From CAWCTB01 sp963798275 (GTDB taxonomy: Bacteria > Acidobacteriota > Terriglobia > Terriglobales > Acidobacteriaceae): DNA of 64,000 nt. The position numbers and the translations under genes are program-made. Shown one piece after another: positions 9,067 through 18,069 of this stretch. The notes below the pieces were generated by a model. It had not been told where the DNA came from, made no database searches, and worked only from the letters and a program-made list of their open reading frames with translations. The stretch is from contig CAWCTB010000053.1 in the NCBI GenBank assembly GCA_963798275.1, forward strand, positions 65,219-129,218. The letters are read 5' to 3'. Positions within the stretch are counted from its first letter, which is position 1; every line of letters begins with the position of its first letter.

Positions 9067-11490
9067 ATGCGAAATCTAGTGCCAAACCTTCGCCACAGCC
9101 TGCGCAGGATGCGCAAGAATCCCGGCATGACCGCCACTGTTCTGCTGACCTTGGCGCTGGGTATTGGCGCCACCACCGCGATCTTCACTGTGGATTACGC
9201 GACCCTGCTTGCGCCGTTGCCCTACGACAAGCCCCAGCAGCTTGTCATCGTGTGGTCGAAGATCGGCGGCAATCGCAACGCGGTCTCCGCCGGAGATTTT
9301 ACCGATTGGAAGCAGCAGGCAACGGCATTTGCGGACATGCAAGCCTGGACCGCCGGCTCGTTCAACGTCGCTACTCACGAGCAGCCTGAATACGTCGAAG
9401 GACGGGTCAACACTCCCGGGCTCTATCGCATGTTGGGTTACCGATTCGCGCTGGGTCGCGATTTCCTTCCTGCGGAAGGACAGCCCGGACACGACCACGT
9501 GGTGATTCTGACTCACAAGTATTGGATGCAGCGGGGCAGCGACTCCAACGCCCTCGGCACCACCGTGCCCATCAATGGCGAACCCTACACCGTGGTTGGA
9601 GTGCTCGCTCCCGGCCTCACCGATCGCGGCCAGGGACAAATCACCGTGCCGCTTTCCTTCAAGCCCGAGCAGATGAATCATGCCTTTCACTGGTTGGACG
9701 TAATGGGAAGGCTGAAACCAGGCGTGACCCGGAAACAGGCGCAGGACAACATGGATGCGGTCACCGCCCACCTCGCTCAGGCCTATCCGCAGACCAACAA
9801 GGGCTGGGGTGCTTTGGTCGAGCCGCTCAAAAACGACTTCATCCCGCCCGAGCGCATTCAGATGCTCTGGCTGCTGTTGGGCGCCGTGGGATTCCTCCTG
9901 CTGATCGCCTGCGTAAATGTGGCCAATCTGCTGCTGGCCAGGGGCGTCACCCGTCAGAAAGAAATCGCGGTTCGCAGTGCATTAGGCGGTGCCCGCGCCG
10001 ATATATTCCGGCAGTTATTGACTGAGAGCTTCCTGCTTTCCGTCCTGGGAGGAGCGCTGGGTGTGGGCGTAGGCTACATTGTGCTCCGCGCGATCGTGGC
10101 CGTGTTGCCTCCCAATACCCTGCCGAGCGAAGCTGACCTTACCCTGAATCTTCCCATTTTGTCGGTTACCCTTCTGACCACCACTCTTGCCGGCATGCTT
10201 GCTGGCTGGGCTCCTGCCTGGTATGCCGCGCGCATCGATCCGGCAGAAGCGCTCAAGGAGGGTGGACGTTCGGGAACCAGCGGCGGGCATCATCGGCTGC
10301 GCAAAGCGCTCGTCGTCGGTGAGTTTGCCCTGGCGCTTACGCTGCTCACCGGAGCAGGCTTGGCGATTCACAGCTTGGTGAAACTTTTGCATGTGGACCT
10401 CGGCGTCCGCACTGACCACATCCTCACCTTCTATCTTCCGGTACCAGACACACGCTCCAGGCAACCGGACGACATCTGGGCCTACTACCGCCAGATTCTT
10501 GCCGAGATCAGCGCCGTTCCCGGCGTTTCGCATGCCGCAGTCTCGACCGGGCTCCCCTTACGCGGGGCCGGTTGGGGAACGCAATTCACCGTGGTGGGAC
10601 GACCGGCGTATGCCGACCCGTCCCAGCGTCCGGGAACGGGATTTGGCATGGTCACCCCAGACTACTTCGACACCTTTGGCATTCGTGTGGTGAAAGGACG
10701 CGCCCTCAACGCTCAAGACACGTCTTCGAACCTCAAGGTAGTGATGGTGAATGACGAGTTCGTTACCCGCTATCTGAAAGGAACGGATCCGCTGCTGCAG
10801 CGCCTGTCCATCGAGCAATTGATTCCCGGAGTCACGCGACTGGGACCGCCGGCCGAGTGGCAAATTGTCGGTGTCTACCCCACCGTCCGAAGCGGCGGAA
10901 TGCGCCGCGATAGCCCGGAGGTCCTGGTCTCCTTCTGGCAGTTACCCTGGCCCGACGCGTACATTGGCGTTCGCACCGCGCAGGATCCGGCCCGGATGCT
11001 TTCGAGTATCGCTGCAGCCGTGCATCGTGTCGATCCGCAGATTGCTCTCGCCGTACCGCGCACCATGGAACAGGTGCGGGACAGTGTGCTCGCCAATGAC
11101 CGGTTCACGGCTATTTTGTTTACCAGCTTTGCTGCGGTAGCGCTGCTGTTGTGCGCTTTGGGTGTCTATGGCGTGATGGCGTTCTCCGTCGCACAACGCT
11201 CGCGCGAGATTGGTTTGCGGATGGCGCTCGGCGCTGGCCGCAATCGCGTGCTGGCGCAGTTGCTCAAAGAGGGCATGATGCTCGCCTGCACCGGGCTGAT
11301 ACTCGGGTTGGTTGGCGCCTGCTTTGTGGGCCGGGCCATGCAAAGCATGTTGTTTGGTGTGGGCGCAATCGATCTGTCTGCATTTCTTGCCGTGGACTTC
11401 GTACTTCTGGCTACAGCCTTGGCGGCCTGCTACCTGCCCGCGCGCCGGGCCGCATCGATCGAGCCCATGGAGGCGTTACGGCTGGAGTAA
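9067..11490 (+). CDS. ABC transporter permease of the ADOP/MacB-FtsX type
   Basis: About 807 residues with two copies of the MacB periplasmic core plus FtsX half-permease arrangement. The N-terminal LRHSLRRMRKNPGMTATVLLTLALGIGATTAIFTV is the ADOP hallmark (acidobacterial duplicated permease). The first FtsX domain is LLGAVGFLLLIACVNVANLLLARG...EIAVRSALGGARADIFRQLLTES, and the second ends QRSREIGLRMALGAGRNRVLAQLLKEG...ARRAASIEPMEALRLE. I chose the ATG at 9067 (GGAG 5 bp upstream); 9019 is also in frame. Members work with a MacB-like ATPase that is not encoded beside it, so the gene appears orphan. Substrate unknown. The frame is intact. Confidence 0.88.
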   Translation: MRNLVPNLRHSLRRMRKNPGMTATVLLTLALGIGATTAIFTVDYATLLAPLPYDKPQQLVIVWSKIGGNRNAVSAGDFTDWKQQATAFADMQAWTAGSFNVATHEQPEYVEGRVNTPGLYRMLGYRFALGRDFLPAEGQPGHDHVVILTHKYWMQRGSDSNALGTTVPINGEPYTVVGVLAPGLTDRGQGQITVPLSFKPEQMNHAFHWLDVMGRLKPGVTRKQAQDNMDAVTAHLAQAYPQTNKGWGALVEPLKNDFIPPERIQMLWLLLGAVGFLLLIACVNVANLLLARGVTRQKEIAVRSALGGARADIFRQLLTESFLLSVLGGALGVGVGYIVLRAIVAVLPPNTLPSEADLTLNLPILSVTLLTTTLAGMLAGWAPAWYAARIDPAEALKEGGRSGTSGGHHRLRKALVVGEFALALTLLTGAGLAIHSLVKLLHVDLGVRTDHILTFYLPVPDTRSRQPDDIWAYYRQILAEISAVPGVSHAAVSTGLPLRGAGWGTQFTVVGRPAYADPSQRPGTGFGMVTPDYFDTFGIRVVKGRALNAQDTSSNLKVVMVNDEFVTRYLKGTDPLLQRLSIEQLIPGVTRLGPPAEWQIVGVYPTVRSGGMRRDSPEVLVSFWQLPWPDAYIGVRTAQDPARMLSSIAAAVHRVDPQIALAVPRTMEQVRDSVLANDRFTAILFTSFAAVALLLCALGVYGVMAFSVAQRSREIGLRMALGAGRNRVLAQLLKEGMMLACTGLILGLVGACFVGRAMQSMLFGVGAIDLSAFLAVDFVLLATALAACYLPARRAASIEPMEALRLE

Positions 11491-11493
11491 GCA

Positions 11494-12300
11494 CTAGTGC
11501 TCATGGTCCCCATGCGAATGACGATGCGGGTGCGAGTGGGTGATGCCTCCGTGCGAGTGACGATGAGCGTGCACCAGATTGGCTCGCAACAGCAGGTCGG
11601 CGTTGGAAAGAATCTCCGCCGTGCTGCCCTCCGCTGCCACCTTGCCCTCTTCCAGCACGAACACCCGGTCGGCAATGTCTTCCACGATCTCCAGTTGCTG
11701 GGTGGCGGTGATGACCGTCTTTGAACCGCTCTTCCAGCTCTGAATCAGGTCGATGAGATGGCTCTGCGTCCGCGGATCGAGCGCCGAGGTCGGTTCGTCA
11801 AGCAGCAGCACGTCAGGATCGAGGACGATAGCCGAAGCCAGCGCTACTCTCTTCTTCTCCCCGCCCGAGAGGCGGTAGGGCGCGCGGTCGCGCAGGCCGG
11901 CGATGTCCATCAGCTCGAGCGCCGCCTGCACTCGTTCGACGATTTCGTCGCGAGGCCAGCCTAGCTGCAGCGGACCGAAGGCAACTTCGTCGAAGACCGT
12001 GGGATTGAACAACTGCACGTCGGGGTTCTGAAAGACCAGGCCTACTCGTCGCCGGAACGCCACCGCGTTGCCGTCACTCTCGAAAAGCTTCGGCGTAAGT
12101 TCCTGCCCGTCGAAGCTCACCGCTCCCCGGGAAGGGAAGTAGAGCGCATCAAGGACACGCAGCAGCGTGGACTTCCCTGATCCGTTCGGCCCCAAAAGAG
12201 CGACCGACGATCCGGCGGCAATGCTCAGCGACAGACCCTGCAGCGCCGGAACCCGCTCGTATGCGTAGTGCACATCGCGACATTGAAAGAGCGGATTCAT
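11494..12300 (-). CDS. cbiO: Energy-coupling-factor ATPase for cobalt/nickel uptake, CbiO-type, with His-rich tail
   Basis: 268 residues. ABC ATPase signatures: Walker A GPNGSGKST, Q-loop VFQNPDVQLF, ABC signature LSGGEKKR, Walker B DVLLLDEPTSALD and H/Q-loop TVITATQQLE. The VFQNPDVQLFNPTVFDEVAFGP motif is typical of ECF ATPases. The C-terminus is strikingly histidine-rich (HAHRHSHGG...HSHPHRHSHGDHEH, residues about 243-268), consistent with binding transported Co or Ni ions. It follows the fused CbiM-N-Q gene by 16 bp, completing a two-gene transporter in which a single ATPase presumably forms the homodimer. Confidence 0.92.
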   Translation of the reverse strand: MNPLFQCRDVHYAYERVPALQGLSLSIAAGSSVALLGPNGSGKSTLLRVLDALYFPSRGAVSFDGQELTPKLFESDGNAVAFRRRVGLVFQNPDVQLFNPTVFDEVAFGPLQLGWPRDEIVERVQAALELMDIAGLRDRAPYRLSGGEKKRVALASAIVLDPDVLLLDEPTSALDPRTQSHLIDLIQSWKSGSKTVITATQQLEIVEDIADRVFVLEEGKVAAEGSTAEILSNADLLLRANLVHAHRHSHGGITHSHPHRHSHGDHEH

Positions 12301-12316
12301 GCGACGTCGATCTTGC

Positions 12317-14218
12317 TTATCTCCTGCCGAACCATACCAGAATCGCCGCGCCCGCCAGGAACGCGATCAGCGCACCGTAATCGCCCGTACCCATGGCGAA
12401 CTCCGGCAAGGTGCGCACCTCGCCGCGATAGCCGCGTGATTGCATGGCGAGAAACACTTCCTGGCTCAAGTCCATGCTCTTGCTCATCAGCACGCCGGCC
12501 GTGCGCGCTACCATGCGGCGCTGCTCCGGGCCGGGTAGCACGCCCACGCTTCTGCTCTGCCGCGCTTCGAACATCTGGCTCGCTGTCTCCACCAGCAGAA
12601 AGATGTAGCGATGCGCCATACCCAGCATCATCACCGCTTCTTTCGGGACATGAAAGGCGCGCAGCGCCTTCAGCAACTGCGCCCACGGCGTACACAGCAC
12701 CAGCGTGGTAGTGAGCGTCACGGCCGTCTCGACCCGCAGCAGTAGCAGGCCCGCCGTATTCAGCCCTTGCGACGTGATGCGCAGGGTTTCTCCGGCATAG
12801 CCGGGCAGCAGATCGCCCGGCGTCAGAAACAGCGCCGGAAAAGCGATCACGCCGGTGAACCCCAAAACAACCAGCCACACGCGCTTCACTAAAGTTGCCA
12901 GACTCACGCGCGAGGCAACCGCCACAAGACATGCCCCGCAGAACGCGATCGCCAGCGCATCCATGCGGTGCACCAGCGTCACCGCTATCACCAGGGCAAA
13001 CACGCCCGCCACGCGCACTCGCGGATCGAGCGACTGCAGCAATCCGGCTTCGCGTGCGGTTTGCTCGGCGGTCAGCGCGTGACTCAGGGCGCGACTGAAA
13101 CCGACCAGCGTGCGGGCCACATAGCCGTTGCCGGTCATGAGCTGCCAACGGCTGGCCGCCGCGCCCGCAGCAACCCTTGCACCAGTAGTGAAATCAGCAA
13201 TACAGAAGCCCACACCAAACATGGCGGACAGCAGGTACCCCAGCGACGGACTGCGGATGATTGCCGGCGCGTACGACGGGAACGGTGCAGTCCACAAGCT
13301 CGAAAGCCGCCGCAGACCCACAGGCGCAACCTTCGGCACTGGATGGTCGCCTGAGGCCGCCGCAATTTGTGCCCGCGCTTCCGGGCTGGCGAAGTCGGCC
13401 GGAAGCCACTCTCCCCACGCCTTGCCGGCGGCGAGCACGCCGATGGGAGTCAGTACAAGCAGCAGCGCAACCGTTGTCCAAAGCCGGCGCAGCGATCGCG
13501 CCGCGACGTAGTCAGCCGAGCTGCCGCTAAGCGACGCCATTCCCGCCGTAGCTTGCAGCAGCGCAGGATCCGCTGACTGCAGGTAGGCCACCAGTCCAGC
13601 CGTAATGGCCGCTTCCGCCAGTCCGGCAAAGGTCAGGTGCCCGAGCATCATCGCCGGAACCGCTATCGCCAGCGGATACGGCGCGTACAGCGGTGTGCCG
13701 TTAGCGGAGTGGAACAGCGCGGGCTGAATGCCGAATTCGACAGCAGCCGCCAGGGCCGCGGCATTCACCGCCAGATAGCCCGCTACTCCGGCTGCGATTA
13801 CGCGGCGCCGCGACTGGATGGCCGCGCTGCCCGCGAGCAGCCGATAGCTGCCATACGCCACCAGCGAGCCGATGATCGCCATGTTCAGGCAGTTGGCGCC
13901 CAGCGTGCTGATGCCGCCATCACCGAAGAACAGCGCCTGGATCGCAATCGCCAGCGACAATGCCAGCACCGCTCCCGCGGGCCCCAGAACAATCGCGGCG
14001 ATGGTCACTCCCAGCGCGTGGCCGGTGGTGCCGCCGGGCAGCGGCAGGTTGAACATCATCACCACGAACGAGAATGCCGCGAAGACGGAGATGAGCGGCA
14101 CAACCCGCGTCAACAGAACCCGCTTCAGCCGGCGCAGCGCAACGTACCAGCCCGCTATCGCTCCTCCGTAGAGGACGGCGCAGGTGGACGGGCTCAGATA
14201 TCCGTCGGGAATGTGCAT
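12317..14218 (-). CDS. cbiMQ: Fused cobalt/nickel ECF transporter: CbiM substrate component + NikN/PDGLE-like linker + CbiQ T-component
   Basis: 633 residues. The N-terminal MHIPDGYLSP carries the metal-binding His2 that defines CbiM/NikM; residues 1-220 hold its helices (MFNLPLPGGTTGHALGVTIAA, FFGDGGISTLGANCLNMAIIG). Residues about 240-330 form a membrane-linked module (TPIGVLAAGKAWGEWLPADF...SPSLGYLLSAMFGVG) resembling CbiN/NikN-PDGLE linkers. The rest is CbiQ (SLDPRVRVAGVFALVIAVTLV...HVPKEAVMMLGMAHRYIFLLVE...FLAMQSRGYRGEVRT), containing the ARG-type coupling helices that contact CbiO. Separate genes are the rule elsewhere; here S and T components are covalently joined. No cobalamin or NiCo riboswitch is recognisable in the 74 bp upstream. 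Confidence 0.88.
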   Translation of the reverse strand: MHIPDGYLSPSTCAVLYGGAIAGWYVALRRLKRVLLTRVVPLISVFAAFSFVVMMFNLPLPGGTTGHALGVTIAAIVLGPAGAVLALSLAIAIQALFFGDGGISTLGANCLNMAIIGSLVAYGSYRLLAGSAAIQSRRRVIAAGVAGYLAVNAAALAAAVEFGIQPALFHSANGTPLYAPYPLAIAVPAMMLGHLTFAGLAEAAITAGLVAYLQSADPALLQATAGMASLSGSSADYVAARSLRRLWTTVALLLVLTPIGVLAAGKAWGEWLPADFASPEARAQIAAASGDHPVPKVAPVGLRRLSSLWTAPFPSYAPAIIRSPSLGYLLSAMFGVGFCIADFTTGARVAAGAAASRWQLMTGNGYVARTLVGFSRALSHALTAEQTAREAGLLQSLDPRVRVAGVFALVIAVTLVHRMDALAIAFCGACLVAVASRVSLATLVKRVWLVVLGFTGVIAFPALFLTPGDLLPGYAGETLRITSQGLNTAGLLLLRVETAVTLTTTLVLCTPWAQLLKALRAFHVPKEAVMMLGMAHRYIFLLVETASQMFEARQSRSVGVLPGPEQRRMVARTAGVLMSKSMDLSQEVFLAMQSRGYRGEVRTLPEFAMGTGDYGALIAFLAGAAILVWFGRR

Positions 14219-14277
14219 CGAGGCTCTAGGGCGCTACCGCCTCTGATTATAGCCAGCAAAACCAAAAGCTCCCCGCC

Positions 14278-14310
14278 TACTACCACTATCCACTATCCAC
14301 TACCCACTAA
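14278..14310. repeat. CCACTATCCACTA-type short tandem repeat at a gene end
   Basis: A run of near-identical 8-mers (CCACTATC/CCACTACC units) overlaps the last codons of the tryptophanase gene and the gap before cbiMQ. Related runs occur at 30440-30490 (TAACTACTAAC units). No function is evident. Confidence 0.65.
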
Positions 14311-15675
14311 TCGGTCCGCCATCGGCTCCAGGTGCGCGGTGAAGTGCCGCAGGAACGGCGCCTCATACGTCAGCCGCATGCCCTTGATCTGCTCGCGCCG
14401 CTCCCACACCCGCAGAATGATCTCCACCACATAATCGATGTGGCTCTGGGTGTACACCCGTCGCGGAATCGCCAGCCGCACCAACTCCATCTTTGCGGCC
14501 CCGGCAAACATCAGGCTGCCAATCTCCACCGACCGGATGCCGCCTTCCAGATACAGCTCCGTGGCCAGCGCCACGCCCGGAAACTGCTCCACCGGTACGT
14601 GCGGCAGAAACGCCTTCGCATCGAGATAAATCGCGTGCCCGCCCGGCGGCTGCACGATCGGCACACCATGCTCGGCAATGTGATTGCCCAGGTACGCTGT
14701 CGACGCGATGCGGTAGCGCAGGTAATCTTCTTCCAGCGACTCCTGTATGCCCACCGCCACTGCCTCCAGATCGCGCCCCGCCATTCCGCCGTACGTGGGA
14801 TACCCCTCGGTAAGGATCAGCAGGTCCTGCTCCTGCCGCGCCAGCAGATCGTCATTCGTACACAGGAAGCCCCCAATGTTGGCCATGCCATCTTTCTTGG
14901 CCGACATGGTGCAGCCATCGCCCAGCGCAAACATCTCCTGCGCAATCTGCTTGGGTGTCTTCGCCGCGTAGCCCGGCTCGCGCAGCTTGATGAAGTAGGC
15001 GTTCTCGGCAAAGCGGCAGGCATCGAAGTACAGCGGAATGCCATGCTTGCGGCACACTGCGGCCACTGCCTTGGCGTTTTCCATCGACACCGGCTGCCCG
15101 CCGCCGGAATTATTCGTCACCGTCAGCATCACCAGCGGAATGCGTTCGCGCCCCACACGCGCGATCAACTCCTCCAGCGCCGCAACATCCATATTGCCCT
15201 TGAAGGGAAGACGGGTCTCCGGATGCCGTGCCTCGGGAATCGGCAGGTCGACCGCCTCCGCGCCGACAAACTCGACGTTGGCGCGCGTGGTATCGAAGTG
15301 CGTGTTGTTGGGCACCACGTCGCCCTTCTTGCACATCACGCTGAACAGGATTCGCTCCGCCGCCCGTCCCTGGTGCGTGGGGATCACGTGGGTGTAGCCG
15401 AAAATGTCCTGCACCGAGTGCTTGAAGTGGTCGAAGCTCTTGCTGCCGGCGTAGCTCTCGTCGCCCTCCATCATCGCCGCCCACTGGTGCGTCGACATCG
15501 CGCCCGTGCCCGAGTCGGTCAGCAGGTCGATCAGCACATCGTCGGCGGGCAACAGAAACAGGTTGTAATGCGCGGCGCGCAACAGTTCTTCGCGCTGCTC
15601 GCGGGTGGTCCAGCGGATGGGTTCCACGCTCTTAATGCGGAATGGCTCGATGATGGTCTTCGTCTTGGTCGGCAT
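14293..15675 (-). CDS. tnaA: Tryptophanase-type beta-eliminating lyase (PLP-dependent)
   Basis: 460 residues, family length. Beta-elimination of tryptophan or other cysteine- or serine-like amino acids to pyruvate, ammonia and a leaving group. Conserved segments: EPFRIKSVEPI, LLTDSGTGAMS, IFGYTHVIPTHQGRAAE, DACRFAENAYFIK, the PLP lysine in MSAKKDGM, GYPTYGGMAGRD and YEAPFLRHFTAHLEP. Much of the sequence resembles tyrosine phenol-lyase (DGCTMS.KK..NIGGFLC, GVPIV.P.GGHA). However, the segment that carries the substrate-binding Arg381 in tyrosine phenol-lyase (RSMERG) reads RSVEIGS here, as in tryptophanase (RAVEIGS). That favours an indole-type or small-thiol substrate over tyrosine. It lies divergent from mddA with a 322-bp gap. 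Confidence 0.85.
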   Translation of the reverse strand: MPTKTKTIIEPFRIKSVEPIRWTTREQREELLRAAHYNLFLLPADDVLIDLLTDSGTGAMSTHQWAAMMEGDESYAGSKSFDHFKHSVQDIFGYTHVIPTHQGRAAERILFSVMCKKGDVVPNNTHFDTTRANVEFVGAEAVDLPIPEARHPETRLPFKGNMDVAALEELIARVGRERIPLVMLTVTNNSGGGQPVSMENAKAVAAVCRKHGIPLYFDACRFAENAYFIKLREPGYAAKTPKQIAQEMFALGDGCTMSAKKDGMANIGGFLCTNDDLLARQEQDLLILTEGYPTYGGMAGRDLEAVAVGIQESLEEDYLRYRIASTAYLGNHIAEHGVPIVQPPGGHAIYLDAKAFLPHVPVEQFPGVALATELYLEGGIRSVEIGSLMFAGAAKMELVRLAIPRRVYTQSHIDYVVEIILRVWERREQIKGMRLTYEAPFLRHFTAHLEPMADRLVGSG

Positions 15676-15997
15676 AAGAAGTTCCCCGACGATTGTAGCC
15701 GGAAGTGGAGCGAGCTTTCAGCTTCAGTCGTCAGCCACCAGCCACCAGCCGTCATTGCAAGCCGGGCCTCGCGGACGTCTCTTCCTCCTTCCGCCATCGT
15801 ACGAGAACCAATCTCCCAAATCCCAAGGAGGATCCTTTTCGCGAGCACGCATCGAGCCGTGCTTTTCTTCGCCATCGGCGCCTTCCAGCTTTCTTTCAGA
15901 AAAATTCAAGTTCGGTTCAAGGACTCTCAGGGATGTCCGACCGTATTCTCGCTCCAGATCGCGAGGGCAACAATGCTCCTCGCCGAGGAGGAGAGAA
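15676..15997. other. Divergent intergenic region between the lyase gene and mddA
   Basis: No gene seen. Contains a short CAGCCACCAGCCACCAGCC repeat (about 15732-15750). A strong ribosome binding site (GAGGAGGAGAG, ending about 15994) directly precedes the mddA ATG. Promoters for both directions must lie here, but no convincing -35/-10 pair was identified by eye. Confidence 0.5.
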
Positions 15998-16780
15998 ATG
16001 CTGAAGAGAGTTGCCGTTTTCGTATACGGGGTCGCCTGCTACGGGGCGTTTTTTGCCACCTTTCTTTATGCCGTTGGTTTTATCGGAAACCTGGTGGTTC
16101 CCAAATCGATTGATTCACCCGCACGAACGCCTTTCCTGTATGCACTGGGCATCGATGTGCTGCTGCTCGGAATCTTCGCCGTGCAACACAGTGTGATGGC
16201 AAGGCCGTGGTTCAAGCGTGCCTGGACGCGTGTTGTCCCTGAACCGGCCGAGCGCAGCACCTATGTGCTGCTGTCGAGCCTGGCTTTGATCGCCCTTTTT
16301 GCCTACTGGCAGCCCCTGGGCGGCATTGCCTGGGATATCCAGAATCCGACGGCCCGGATGGTGATGTACCAGTTGTTCGGGCTGGGGTTCGGAATGGTGC
16401 TGATAGCCACGTTCCTCATCAACCATTTCGACTTGTTCGGGTTGCGGCAGGTGTGGCTGTACCTGATTGGAAAACCGTACACGCAACTGACCTTCCGCAC
16501 GCCTCTGTTCTACAAGTACATTCGGCATCCGCTTTACGTGGGATGGTTCATGGCGTTCTGGTTCACTCCCACGATGACGGGCGCACACCTGCTGTTCGCT
16601 GTAATGACGACGGTGTATATCCTGATGGCGATCCGATGGGAAGAGAATGACCTGATCGAGTCGCACGGTGAGCAATACATTCAGTATCGCGAGAGCGTGC
16701 CGATGTTCATACCCACCGGTTCCACCAAGCGGAGAGCGAGCACTGAAGCGAATCAACCCGCTGCAGAGAAAGCAGCATAG
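15998..16780 (+). CDS. mddA: Methanethiol S-methyltransferase (MddA-like, isoprenylcysteine methyltransferase superfamily)
   Basis: 260 residues with about five membrane segments. MddA methylates methanethiol with S-adenosylmethionine to give dimethyl sulfide. Supporting segments: FAVQHSVMARPWFKRAWTRVVPEPAERSTYVLLSSLALI, WDIQN...., GMVLIATFLINHFDLFGLRQVWLYLIGKPYTQLTFRTPLFYKYIRHPLYVGWFMAFWFTP and the distal RWEENDLIESHGEQYIQYRESVPMFIP. RHPLYVGW and the E-E/H-x-x-Y pattern form the SAM-binding end typical of the ICMT/NnrU-related fold. The C-terminal tail is Ala/Glu-rich. Its TAG overlaps the SD of the DUF4395 gene 10 bp downstream, so the two are translated from one transcript. Confidence 0.83.
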   Translation: MLKRVAVFVYGVACYGAFFATFLYAVGFIGNLVVPKSIDSPARTPFLYALGIDVLLLGIFAVQHSVMARPWFKRAWTRVVPEPAERSTYVLLSSLALIALFAYWQPLGGIAWDIQNPTARMVMYQLFGLGFGMVLIATFLINHFDLFGLRQVWLYLIGKPYTQLTFRTPLFYKYIRHPLYVGWFMAFWFTPTMTGAHLLFAVMTTVYILMAIRWEENDLIESHGEQYIQYRESVPMFIPTGSTKRRASTEANQPAAEKAA

Positions 16781-16790
16781 GAGGATTACC

Positions 16791-17396
16791 ATGTCGCAGA
16801 TCTCGACGACAGCTCGCGAAAGGATACAGGCGCAGGGGTTTTGTGGCTTGAGCGATGCCACATACGCGCAGATCAATTACCCATTGCGCCTGTCTCCCGC
16901 AATCGTCATGGTGTGGGTAGCAGTGGGGACGGTGCTTGCCTCGGCTCAGATATTGTGGGCCTTGGTGCCGTTTGCAGCGCTGGGTGCAATTTTGACCGGG
17001 CATCCGTTTGATGTTCTGTACAACCATGGCCTGCGGTATCTGCTCGGTTCACCCGTATTGCCCCGTTACGGAGCACGACGACGCTTCGGCTTTGCGATGG
17101 CGACGACCATGATCGTGGCGGCCGCATGGGGATTCCAAGCAGGCGTGCCCTTGCTCGGCTACATCGTCGGGTCGTCAATCGTAGCCTCTGCTTGCGTGCA
17201 GGTGATGACGGGGTTTTGTGTACCCGCATTCCTGGTTCGCGTGTTCGTTGGGAAGGCGGTCTGTGCGGAGTGCGACGGATTGACACGGCTTGGATCGCGC
17301 CCGCGTTCCGGCAACAGCGAGCGCGTGCCGATGCCGGCGCGGTCGATCAAGGGCTATACAGTCATAAGACCGAAGGATGGAGTGCGCGCTGCTTAG
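16791..17396 (+). CDS. DUF4395-family membrane protein
   Basis: 201 residues. The ATG at 16791 is preceded by AGGAGG, which overlaps the mddA stop. Four hydrophobic segments lie between residues about 36 and 150 (IVMVWVAVGTVLASAQILWALVPFAALGAIL, MIVAAAWGFQ, LLGYIVGSSIVASACVQVMTGFCVPAFLV), with the conserved NHGLRYL. Two cysteines occur in KAVCAECDG and one in GFCVPAF. DUF4395 proteins have no assigned function; some are encoded near thiosulfate/sulfur-handling proteins. The tight coupling to mddA suggests a role in volatile-sulfur metabolism (inference). Confidence 0.75.
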   Translation: MSQISTTARERIQAQGFCGLSDATYAQINYPLRLSPAIVMVWVAVGTVLASAQILWALVPFAALGAILTGHPFDVLYNHGLRYLLGSPVLPRYGARRRFGFAMATTMIVAAAWGFQAGVPLLGYIVGSSIVASACVQVMTGFCVPAFLVRVFVGKAVCAECDGLTRLGSRPRSGNSERVPMPARSIKGYTVIRPKDGVRAA

Positions 17397-17511
17397 TGCC
17401 GAGACCACGGGCGTCTTGACGTTGGGTGGAGAAGGGCGCACCATCCACCCGAAACCTAGCCCTCGGAAGATGCGATTTGCACCGTCCGGCGGCGATCGGA
17501 AGGAGGTTGTT

Positions 17512-17979
17512 ATGGCTGTCAAGCAGGGAGACCTCGCACTTCTGGAGCATCCGGTGGCGAGAGAACTTCTGGCGTCGAAAATTCCGGCGCGGTTGGCATA
17601 TGTGTGGACGGACGGGACACCCCGAGTGACTCCGATCTGGTTCCATTGGGACGGTCGGGAATTGGTGCTGGGGACTCCGCCAAACGCGCCGAAGGTGAAA
17701 GCCCTGGCAGGGAATCCGAAAGTGGCGCTCACGATTGATGACAATCATTTTCCGCACAAGGTGCTGTTAATTCGCGGCACGGCGTGCCTGCAAACTGTGG
17801 AGGGTGTAGCGCCTGAGTATGCGCAGGCGGCAGAGCGGTACTTTGGACCCGAGCAAGGGAGAGCGTGGGTGGGGCAGTTGCGCGGGATAAGTCCAAAGAT
17901 GGTGCGCATTGCCATCACTCCAGAGTGGGTCGGCGTGCTGGATTTTGAGACACGGTTGCCGAGCGCGTTGGCGGGATGA
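17512..17979 (+). CDS. Pyridoxamine 5'-phosphate oxidase-like (split-barrel flavin/F420-binding) protein
   Basis: 155 residues. The ATG at 17512 lies 5 bp after a perfect AAGGAGG. Split-barrel fold signature: PARLAYVWTDGTPRVTPIWFHWDGRELVLGTPPNAPKVKALAGNPKVALTIDDN and VLLIRGTACLQTVEGVAPEYAQAAERYFG. This subgroup binds FMN, F420 or heme; the specific cofactor cannot be told from sequence alone. It lies 115 bp downstream of the mddA-DUF4395 pair in the same orientation and may or may not be co-transcribed. Confidence 0.8.
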   Translation: MAVKQGDLALLEHPVARELLASKIPARLAYVWTDGTPRVTPIWFHWDGRELVLGTPPNAPKVKALAGNPKVALTIDDNHFPHKVLLIRGTACLQTVEGVAPEYAQAAERYFGPEQGRAWVGQLRGISPKMVRIAITPEWVGVLDFETRLPSALAG

Positions 17980-18069
17980 AGACGGCCGGTGCTGGGGCGA
18001 TAGTGAGATTCCGTCCGACGGGTCACGCCGCGTAGGACTTACACCGGGGCGGTCGAACGCGCCGCCCCG

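Noticed and set aside
14219..14292. Cobalamin or NiCo riboswitch upstream of cbiMQ
   Set aside because: Only 74 bp are available, and they contain a tandem repeat and no conserved box.
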